9,619 nucleotides of DNA from assembly GCA_013812515.1 (NCBI GenBank), contig JACCTI010000077.1:1-9619 (forward strand). Reading direction: 5' to 3'. Shown in pieces: positions 1-4,672 of the stretch. The stretch's first letter is position 1. Every line of letters begins with the position of its first letter. The stretch comes from Chthoniobacterales bacterium. Lineage in GTDB: Bacteria; Verrucomicrobiota; Verrucomicrobiia; Chthoniobacterales; UBA10450. The position numbers and the translations under genes are program-made. The notes beneath the pieces were generated by a model, which was not told the DNA's origin, did not search any database, and worked only from the letters and a program-made list of their open reading frames with translations.

Positions 1-8
1 CAGTGCCG

Positions 9-81
9 AGCCGAAGACGGGACTCGAACCCGTGACCTGCTGATTACGAATCAGCTGCTCTACCAACTGAGCTACTTCGGC
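9..81 (-). tRNA. tRNA-Thr (anticodon CGU)
   Basis: Read on the minus strand from 81, this folds as a complete cloverleaf. The acceptor stem GCCGAAG pairs with CTTCGGC (10-16). The D-stem is GCTC/GAGC with a GTTGGTA-type loop. The anticodon stem is GCTGA/TCAGC around the loop TTCGTAA, giving anticodon CGT, which reads ACG (Thr). The variable loop is AGGTC, and the T-arm is ACGGG-TTCGAGT-CCCGT. The body closely resembles bacterial tRNA-Thr(CGU) as I remember it from E. coli thrW. The discriminator is U73 rather than the A73 usual in enterobacterial tRNA-Thr. CCA is not encoded (CGG follows), so it must be added after transcription. Confidence 0.97.
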
Positions 82-243
82 GCCGTTGCCGGGCCGCCAA
101 GATTGCACCCGCGTTCAAAAGCGGCAAGCGGGAAGCTCGGAGCCGCCGGCGGCTTTAGCACTGGAACAGAAGCTCGTTCCTCCTCACCCTGGGAAATCGA
201 GCGAGTCAATGACCGTATCCATATTGCGCAGTCTGTGTTCGAA

Positions 244-362
244 GAGCGGACGCGCCTCGCATGCTGGTTCTCGCGCCCTCGCCAAAACGCCCTTCGCCTC
301 CGGGCGCCAGAAAGTTCATGCCGGCGAGGGCGCCGGCGTCAGCACGCGTGGCGCGTGCGCTC
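244..362. repeat. 119-bp imperfect palindrome with 40-bp arms
   Basis: The arm at 244-283 and the reverse complement of 323-362 have equal length and match at 32 of 40 positions. The outer parts share GAGCG(G/C)ACGCGCC(T/A)CGC(A/G)TGCTG, and the last 10 positions, CGCCCTCGCC, are identical. The arms flank a 39-nt centre that contains its own CGCCC/GGGCG inverted pair. It encodes no protein. It looks like a mobile or amplified intergenic palindromic repeat. I have an uncorroborated memory of similar GAGCGCACGCGCC...GCGCCCTCGCC palindromes in soil Verrucomicrobiota. Only one copy is in this window, so repeat-family status is inferred. Confidence 0.75.
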
Positions 363-385
363 CCCAGACGCTTGATACACGACAC

Positions 386-408
386 CAGTGCGCTGCACCA
401 GCGCACTG
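386..408. other. Perfect hairpin, 10-bp stem and 3-nt loop
   Basis: CAGTGCGCTG (386-395) and CAGCGCACTG (399-408) are perfect complements around the triplet CAC. The stem is GC-rich and would be very stable in single-stranded DNA or RNA. It lies about 105 nt beyond the methyltransferase stop codon on that gene's strand. It lacks a following T-run on either strand, so it is not a typical intrinsic terminator. It could be a stabilising 3' structure or part of an adjoining repeat. Confidence 0.6.
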
Positions 409-512
409 CCTAACGACACCGCCACGAGTGGTCGTGCATACGCGAGCGGCGGACGGTTAGCGCGTGCGCATAAGTCCGTCCTCGGCCGGCATCCTGCCTA
501 TAGGTTCGTGCA

Positions 513-1292
513 TCAGCGGGGCGAGCTTGCCAACTTGTGGATTAACCCTAGGCCGCAAGCGTCCTTGTAGAACGGTTGCGGGAGATCCATGGAACGGGCT
601 TCGCCATTGAGGAGAAATGTTTCCGCGGCCGGATTGGCGGTGCGCCATTCGTCGAAGGCGCGGCGCACACCGCCTCCTTCTGTGACGTCGAAATTCTGCG
701 CGAAGCGGCTCACGTCGTGCACCACCAGCAGTCCGCCCGGTTCCAACGAGGCATACCAGAGGTCGAGCTCGCGCCGTGTCGCGCCGTATTCGTGAGAACT
801 GTCGATTACGATCAGCTCCGGTGCACCGCCGAGATACTCGATCGCCGCTGCGACCGACGCCGGATCGAGTGAATTGCGTTCCGCGACTTCCACGAATCCC
901 TGAAGACCTGCGCGCCTCAACCAGTCTCGCGCGATCGCGCAAAAATGCGAGTCGATCTCGAGGGTGAACAAGCCGCGTGGCGCGTTCATCCGTCGCAACA
1001 TGAAACCGAGCAGAATGCTGGAATAACCGGCATGCGTACCGAGTTGAACAATGCGCGCCGCGCGATTGCCCAGGACGAAGCCTTGCAGGAGCGAAACCAA
1101 CGGCACCGCCACTTCGCCCACTTCGCCCGCGCAGTCCGTCTCAGCATACCAGTCGGAGACGATCGCCCATTCTTCCTCCGACAAATCGGAATAGATCGGC
1201 GGAACGAAATTCATTCCCGGCAAGCGATGCCACCAGTAGCGCGATGCAGTCTCGTTAGACCACAGGCGAGAGCGCTGAGCGCGTTCTTCCAT
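513..1292 (-). CDS. Class I SAM-dependent methyltransferase (Methyltransf_24-like)
   Basis: This is a 259-residue soluble protein with a Rossmann-type SAM-binding fold. Motif I is IVQLGTHAGYSS (about residues 81-92). The acidic ribose-binding residues are in TLEID (110-114). VIDSSHEY (162-169) and LEPGGLLVVHDV (183-194) are the post-motif strands seen in Methyltransf_24 and CmcI-like small-molecule methyltransferases. The acceptor cannot be named; such enzymes often methylate sugars, lipids or secondary metabolites. I chose ATG at 1292 because GGTGA precedes it at a suitable distance. The frame stays open upstream to ATG 1379 and GTG 1421, but that extension (about 43 residues) shows no domain. 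It lies 450 bp beyond pdxH on the same strand, so it probably has its own promoter. There is no signal peptide or membrane segment. Confidence 0.85.
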   Translation of the reverse strand: MEERAQRSRLWSNETASRYWWHRLPGMNFVPPIYSDLSEEEWAIVSDWYAETDCAGEVGEVAVPLVSLLQGFVLGNRAARIVQLGTHAGYSSILLGFMLRRMNAPRGLFTLEIDSHFCAIARDWLRRAGLQGFVEVAERNSLDPASVAAAIEYLGGAPELIVIDSSHEYGATRRELDLWYASLEPGGLLVVHDVSRFAQNFDVTEGGGVRRAFDEWRTANPAAETFLLNGEARSMDLPQPFYKDACGLGLIHKLASSPR

Positions 1293-1742
1293 GCGTTCAC
1301 CATATGGAATGCGTTGTGCCGAGCAAAGAAAGGGCGCCCCTGGTATGTGGCAGTATTGGTCAATGGTCAGTAGGAACATTGAGCGACGCGCCCCCGCGCC
1401 GAACACAAAACTGACAATCACCGAACATTATCCTGGTATGTCATCCGAAGCCCGACACGACACTTTCGGAGCAAGGAACCTCACCAACTAGCCTCCCTTC
1501 GCAGAAGTGGTTAAGTGGTTGCAAAAGCGAAGAACCCTCACCCCAGCCCTCTCCCCAAGGAGAGAGCGAGTTCCTTCTCCTTGGGGGAGAAGGTTAGGAT
1601 GAAGGGACGAAGTCGTGCTGGTTGCATCGCGGATTTCACTTGAAACCGCGTGTTCTTTAGATCGCGTAATTCGTGTGTTCTCGTGAGATCCCTCGCCGTC
1701 TGCGCAGCTTAGGACGACAGCTCTGCGCCGTGACGCCCCCGA
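1293..1742. other. Spacer between pdxH and the methyltransferase gene
   Basis: No gene is supported; short frames here have no recognisable domain. It contains a REP-like double-hairpin element (1535-1606). It also contains two copies of CCTGGTATGT (1339-1348 and 1432-1441) within the likely methyltransferase promoter region. No convincing -35/-10 pair stands out on the minus strand. Confidence 0.55.
1535..1606. repeat. REP-like palindromic element (two nested hairpins)
   Basis: It starts CCCTCACCCCAGCC and ends GGTTAGGATGAAGGG, imperfect inverted complements of each other. Inside are two perfect hairpins: CTCTCC-CCAA-GGAGAG (1549-1564) and CCTTCTCC-TTGGG-GGAGAAGG (1573-1593). The two inner halves can also pair with one another, so the whole 72 bp is one long imperfect palindrome. 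The CCCTCACCCC...CTCTCCC...GGGAGA layout is that of REP-type repeats mobilised by RAYT/TnpA-REP transposases in many proteobacterial and other genomes. No such transposase gene is in the window. Confidence 0.75.
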
Positions 1743-2393
1743 TTACGGCGAGAGGCGTTCGATTAGCCAGCTGCTGTCGCTTTGGCGCGCATAGCGGAAA
1801 CGATCGTGCAGGCGATTCGTCCGGCCCTGCCAAAATTCGATCACTTCCGGCGCCACCCGGTAACCACCCCAGTTCGCTGGCAGTGGAATGTTTCCGCCGG
1901 CGAACCGCTGCGTTACTTCAGCGAACTGCGCTTCCAAGGCCGCGCGATTCGCGACCACTTGGCTCTGACTCGAGGCCCACGCCCCGAGCTGACTACCGAG
2001 AGGCCGGGTCTGGAAATACTCGTCCGACTCCTCATCCGAGGTTTTCTCGACCGTGCCGCTGATCCTGACTTGACGTTCGAGTTGCACCCAAAACAGAGCT
2101 AGCGCGGCGCGTGGATTCGCCTCCAGCTCGCGGCCTTTGTCGCTCAGATAGTTGGTAAAGAAAACAAACCCGCGGTCGCTGATTCCCTTTAGCAAAACGA
2201 TGCGCACCGCCGGCACTCCATCGGGCGTTGCCGTCGCGAGGCTCATCGCATTAACATCGCGAATCTCCGCGGCGGCGGCTTCGCCAAACCAGATGGCGAA
2301 TTGCTTGATTGGATCGGGTTCGAGATCGGCGCGACGCAATCCGCGCGCAACATAATCCTGCCGGAGCGCGGCAATATTGAGCGGCGAACTCAT
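1743..2393 (-). CDS. pdxH: Pyridoxamine/pyridoxine 5'-phosphate oxidase
   Basis: This FMN enzyme oxidises pyridoxamine or pyridoxine 5'-phosphate to pyridoxal 5'-phosphate with O2, releasing H2O2. It is the last step of DXP-dependent vitamin B6 synthesis and the salvage route. The 216-residue protein matches the usual length (E. coli 218). Hallmarks are RIVLLKG (64-70) and LERQVRISG (105-113), which contact FMN; the strand FVFFTNYLSDKG (76-87); RPLGSQLGAWAS (130-141); WGGYRV (175-180); and the C-terminal signature EFWQGRTNRLHDRFRY (186-201), whose RLHDRF provides the substrate-phosphate and catalytic Arg/His. ATG 2393 was chosen because the conserved N-terminus (ALRQDYVARGLRRADL) follows it directly. 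The frame is open upstream for 45 more residues of low-complexity sequence. The ribosome-binding site is weak. It is a homodimer in the cytosol in known homologues. Confidence 0.97.
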   Translation of the reverse strand: MSSPLNIAALRQDYVARGLRRADLEPDPIKQFAIWFGEAAAAEIRDVNAMSLATATPDGVPAVRIVLLKGISDRGFVFFTNYLSDKGRELEANPRAALALFWVQLERQVRISGTVEKTSDEESDEYFQTRPLGSQLGAWASSQSQVVANRAALEAQFAEVTQRFAGGNIPLPANWGGYRVAPEVIEFWQGRTNRLHDRFRYARQSDSSWLIERLSP

Positions 2394-2555
2394 CTTCAGC
2401 TCGCAGTCTATTGGAGGCGGCTGGAGATGTCGCGCGTTCTTCTTTTCTCCCACAGGAGGCTCAGCCAAAGAGGATGCAGAAACGTGATCTGAAGCACGGA
2501 TGCGTGCGGCGTTTTCGGAGCGGGACACTTTTGTCGCCGTTTTAAGACGACGCCG

Positions 2556-2571
2556 AGAAAAGGCCTTTTCT
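2556..2571. repeat. Perfect 16-bp palindrome between nifS and pdxH
   Basis: AGAAAAGGCCTTTTCT is perfectly symmetrical and is followed directly by a degenerate copy of the CCACAGATT repeat (2572-2591). On the minus strand it is in the nifS-to-pdxH spacer. A 6-bp stem around GGCC followed by TTTTCT could act as a weak transcription pause or terminator after nifS, but the stem is AT-rich and the T-run short. A dimeric regulator site is equally possible. Confidence 0.35.
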
Positions 2572-2639
2572 GTCCACAGATTGCGCGGATTCGATGCAAG
2601 AAGCCCGCGGCCGGTCGTTTCACGGCAGCCCTTCTACAG

Positions 2640-3818
2640 CTAAACCGACAACGCTTCAGGCGAAGGACTGAGCCGCCGCAGCTTTTCGATCGTCCGGCGC
2701 AGAATTGCGATCACCTTCTCGACCTCCGTCTCGGTGTTGAAGCGGCCGAACGAAAAACGTAGGCTGCCGCGCAACCGCTCCTCACTCAAGTCCATCGCGC
2801 GCAGCACATGAGAAGGGTCCAGTGAACCGGTGCGACAAGCAGAGCCGGCAGAACAACAAACGCCTTGCTGATCCAGCAGCAGGAGCGCGGCGCCGGAGTC
2901 GATGCCCGCGAATGAAAGACTCGAAGTGTTTGGAAGACGCGTTTCGCGGCCGCCATTCACAAAGGTGTCCGGTATTTCAGCGAGAATCTCCTGCTCGAAG
3001 TGATCGCGCAATGCTCGGACGCGGCTTTGCGCCTCGCCCAGCATCTCCGCGGCCCGTTCTGCCGCTTTCCCGAGAGCGACAATTCCGGCGACGTTTTCCG
3101 TACCGGCGCGACGGCTGTTTTCCTGGTTCCCGCCGATGAGGAGCGGGCGAAAAACGGAGCGCCGATGGACATAGAGCGCGCCGACACCTTTCGGCCCGTG
3201 CAGCTTGTGCGCGGAAACTGAGCAGAAATTGATCGGTGAATCGCGCAGGCGAATCGGAATCTTGCCGACCGCCTGCACGGCGTCGGTGTGGAAGAGAACG
3301 CGTTTTCGCCGCGCGATCTCCGCGATTTTCTCCACCAGAAAAAGGACGCCAGTTTCATTGTTCGCCCACATCGCGGAGACGATCGCGGTCTGGGGAGTAA
3401 TGGCGTTCTCCAACTCTTCAAGGTCTAAATTTCCGTCACGGTCGACGCGCACGAACGTGACCGTGCATCCACGTCGGGCGAGTTGCTCGCAATGCGCTCG
3501 AATCGCGCTGTGCTCGACCGCCGTCGTGACGATATGCCGGCGTTTCGGATCGAGCTGGAGAGCCGATTGAAGCGCGGTGTTATTCGACTCCGTCCCGCAA
3601 CTGGTGAAGACGATCTCCGCCGGCTCGCAGCCGAGCAATCCCGCGACTCGCTCGCGCGCGAGGTCGATCGAGCTGCGGACTTGGGAACCGAATCGGTAGC
3701 CGCTGGAAGGATTGCCGTATCGGCTGGTCAGGAACGGCAGCATTTCCTCGAGGACCGCGGGATCGAGTTGCGTGGTCGCGTTGTTGTCGAGGTAAATGAT
3801 TTTTTCAGCCGAAATCAT
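2640..3818 (-). CDS. nifS: NifS-type cysteine desulfurase
   Basis: A PLP-dependent fold-type I aminotransferase-family enzyme, cytosolic and normally dimeric. It removes sulfur from L-cysteine as an enzyme persulfide, releasing alanine, and supplies Fe-S cluster assembly and tRNA thiolation. The 392 residues fit the group I (NifS/IscS) length. Visible residues: the YLDNNATT start (9-16); EIVFTSCGTESNN (68-80); His103 in VEH; WANNETG (151-157); Asp179 and Gln182 in HTDAVQAVGK; PLP lysine Lys205 in SAHKLHGPKG; and active Cys328 in SAGSACRTGS. The sequence resembles Azotobacter NifS more than E. coli IscS. No nif, isc or suf partner is nearby, so a general Fe-S and sulfur role is likelier than nitrogen fixation. 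ATG 3818 has AAAGG just upstream and AGGAG 12 nt away, the latter within an inverted repeat (3831-3895). Confidence 0.95.
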   Translation of the reverse strand: MISAEKIIYLDNNATTQLDPAVLEEMLPFLTSRYGNPSSGYRFGSQVRSSIDLARERVAGLLGCEPAEIVFTSCGTESNNTALQSALQLDPKRRHIVTTAVEHSAIRAHCEQLARRGCTVTFVRVDRDGNLDLEELENAITPQTAIVSAMWANNETGVLFLVEKIAEIARRKRVLFHTDAVQAVGKIPIRLRDSPINFCSVSAHKLHGPKGVGALYVHRRSVFRPLLIGGNQENSRRAGTENVAGIVALGKAAERAAEMLGEAQSRVRALRDHFEQEILAEIPDTFVNGGRETRLPNTSSLSFAGIDSGAALLLLDQQGVCCSAGSACRTGSLDPSHVLRAMDLSEERLRGSLRFSFGRFNTETEVEKVIAILRRTIEKLRRLSPSPEALSV

Positions 3819-3830
3819 TGCTGCCTTTCG

Positions 3831-3895
3831 CTCCTGCTCCTAAATCTTTCCTTCACCCAAGCAGAGTAAGATCAAGATTAGGGTAAGAGCAGGAG
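3831..3895 (-). promoter_or_regulatory. Leader dyad that could mask the nifS ribosome-binding site
   Basis: CTCCTGCTC (3831-3839) and GAGCAGGAG (3887-3895) are perfect complements. Beyond a 4-nt bulge the pairing continues, with CCTAA(A)TCTT (3839-3848) against AAGATTAGG (3874-3882). In the minus-strand transcript the start-proximal arm reads GAGCAGGAG and contains AGGAG, ending 12 nt before the nifS ATG. Folding would therefore sequester a Shine-Dalgarno-like stretch, while AAAGG at 3822-3826 would stay free. It lies in the 87-nt gap after the LpxB-N-like gene. Whether this is a regulatory leader or a remnant repeat cannot be told from one copy. Confidence 0.4.
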
Positions 3896-3905
3896 TTTGG
3901 CATGA

Positions 3906-4247
3906 TCATTCCGGCGGCCGCGGCTCGTTTCCCGCGTGCTTGGGATGACGGTGGGTGTACCGGAAATAAAGATTCCGCAGATAAATCGGCAGAGGCATTG
4001 CGGTGCTCAAAACGCCGACGGAATCCCGTTGGTAGATCGCAAAGTAACTCAGCATGAGCAGGCTTCCGAGCGCGCTGCATTCCCAGAATCCGAACGGGAT
4101 CACGCTCTTCCGCGCCCGTTCCGAGGCGATCCATTGAATGATGAAGCGCAGGCCGAAGACCACGCCCCCGCTCAACCCCACAATTTTCCACGGATGAATC
4201 ACGATCCCGAAGACCTGCGTCTCGGCCAAGAATTGGAGGCTGTTCAT
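3906..4247 (-). CDS. Stand-alone lipid-A-disaccharide synthase N-terminal (LAB_N) domain membrane protein
   Basis: This 113-residue protein carries the LAB_N domain (the PF07578 type, as I recall it), found either fused to LpxB or alone. The signature is GGVVFGLRFIIQWIASER (27-44), then KSVIPFGFWECSALGSLLML (47-66), then AMPLPIYLRNLYF (83-95). Three hydrophobic stretches (about 22-40, 54-72 and 76-95) suggest an inner-membrane protein. Stand-alone members are often found near lipid A or dolichol/undecaprenyl-sugar genes, but none is next to it here, so the role is unproven. ATG 4247 was chosen because the conserved region starts shortly after and GGA lies upstream. The open frame continues 46 residues further, through repeat DNA (4252-4385), which I regard as non-coding. 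It is 87 nt upstream of nifS on the same strand and may be co-transcribed with it. Confidence 0.85.
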   Translation of the reverse strand: MNSLQFLAETQVFGIVIHPWKIVGLSGGVVFGLRFIIQWIASERARKSVIPFGFWECSALGSLLMLSYFAIYQRDSVGVLSTAMPLPIYLRNLYFRYTHRHPKHAGNEPRPPE

Positions 4248-4251
4248 AGTC

Positions 4252-4350
4252 GTCCACAGATTACGCAGATTTTCAGAAATTTCCTGGGCACCTGGTCGCT
4301 TCCTTCCCATCTCTCCTAATTCGCGAATTGGGTGAAATCTGCAGATGAGC
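4252..4350. repeat. Imperfect palindrome beginning with the CCACAGATT motif
   Basis: The left end reads GTCCACAGATTACGCAGATT. Its GCAGATTTTCA (4265-4275) is partly complementary to GGTGAAATCTGCAGATGA at the right end (4331-4348). At its centre AATTCGCGAATT (4318-4329) is a perfect 12-bp palindrome. It extends to 15 pairs in RNA if a T-G wobble at 4317/4330 is allowed. The left edge is only 5 bp upstream of the LAB_N gene start, so the element overlaps that gene's leader. Confidence 0.5.
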
Positions 4351-4351
4351 A

Positions 4352-4447
4352 GAAGCCTCACACAAAACTCGGAAAGGGGACACAATGGAGGAGCTTCGCA
4401 ACCGCTCCCAGCCTTTGTGTTTCTTTGTGGACTTGGTGTGAGGCATC
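4352..4447. repeat. ~96-bp imperfect palindrome (GCCTCACAC ends)
   Basis: GCCTCACAC (4355-4363) and GTGTGAGGC (4436-4444) are perfect 9-bp inverted ends, flanked by near-complementary AGA/TCT bases. The complementarity continues inwards: GGGGACACAATGG-type sequence in the left arm faces CCTTTGTGTTTCTTTGTGG in the right arm, and GGAGC (4390-4394) faces GCTCC (4404-4408). The arms are about 45 nt with a short centre (TTCGCAAC). No open reading frame of interest lies inside. The size and inverted ends resemble a small non-autonomous palindromic repeat. Confidence 0.65.
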
Positions 4448-4556
4448 TTTAAAGCGTTCTGCCGAAGTGCTCGGTTTAAGGTCAGCTCATCGCCGATTCA
4501 GGTCCGCCGCCGCTCGAAGCGACAATTGCAGGCTGTCATATCCGCCCTCTGATACT

Positions 4557-4635
4557 CAGATTACACAGTTTCTGCGGAAACGTGTGCTGCTCAAACTCTT
4601 CTCTCTCATGACGTTTGAAAGTCTGTGTGAATCTG
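4557..4635. repeat. Imperfect palindrome with CAGATT...AATCTG ends
   Basis: The left arm (4557-4583) reads CAGATTACACAG, TTTC, then AAACGT. The right arm (4611-4635) reads ACGTTT, GAAA, then CTGTGTGAATCTG. All three blocks are complementary in order, with a 5-nt insertion (TGCGG) on the left, an AC/GT insertion on the right and a one-base slip in ACACAG/CTGTGTG. The right arm continues to CTGTGG (4633-4638), i.e. CCACAG on the other strand. It ends 37 bp before the hisC start and so lies in the hisC leader or promoter region. Confidence 0.65.
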
Positions 4636-4672
4636 TGGCGAAATTCTTCTCTGTCGGCGTAAGCTCGCCCCG

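Larger units (their letters stand above)
82..512. other. Gene-free spacer between tRNA-Thr and the methyltransferase gene
   Basis: No convincing gene is present. Short open frames exist on both strands but are Arg/Ser/Ala-rich, typical of GC-rich non-coding DNA, and none has a recognisable domain. The stretch holds a 119-bp palindromic element (244-362) and a perfect 10-bp-stem hairpin (386-408), listed separately. A small hairpin, CACGA-GTGG-TCGTG, lies at 423-436. I see no clear promoter for the tRNA. Confidence 0.6.
4248..4672. other. Divergent spacer packed with three palindromic elements
   Basis: It separates minus-strand genes (left) from the hisC-pyrD block (right), so promoters for both directions must lie here. 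It holds no supported gene. A long plus-strand open frame crosses it but continues out of frame through hisC and is a shadow. Three imperfect palindromes occupy 4252-4350, 4352-4447 and 4557-4635, listed separately. No clear -35/-10 pair was found for hisC. Confidence 0.6.

Noticed and set aside
206..406. Minus-strand open frame of 66 codons inside the palindromic spacer
   Set aside because: It is just a translation of the 244-362 inverted repeat; composition is Arg/Gly/Ala/Ser-rich and no domain or ribosome-binding site is seen.
1339..1441. Direct repeat CCTGGTATGT at 1339-1348 and 1432-1441 upstream of the methyltransferase
   Set aside because: A shared 10-mer is expected dozens of times by chance in a window of this size; no spacing or symmetry supports a binding site.
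2408..2623. Minus-strand open frame between nifS and pdxH (71 codons)
   Set aside because: It runs through the 16-bp palindrome and the CCACAGATT copy, overlaps the region just before the pdxH start, and has no recognisable features.
3853..4257. Minus-strand open frame of 134 codons overlapping the LAB_N gene
   Set aside because: It lies in another frame of a gene with clear LAB_N motifs and has no recognisable domain of its own.
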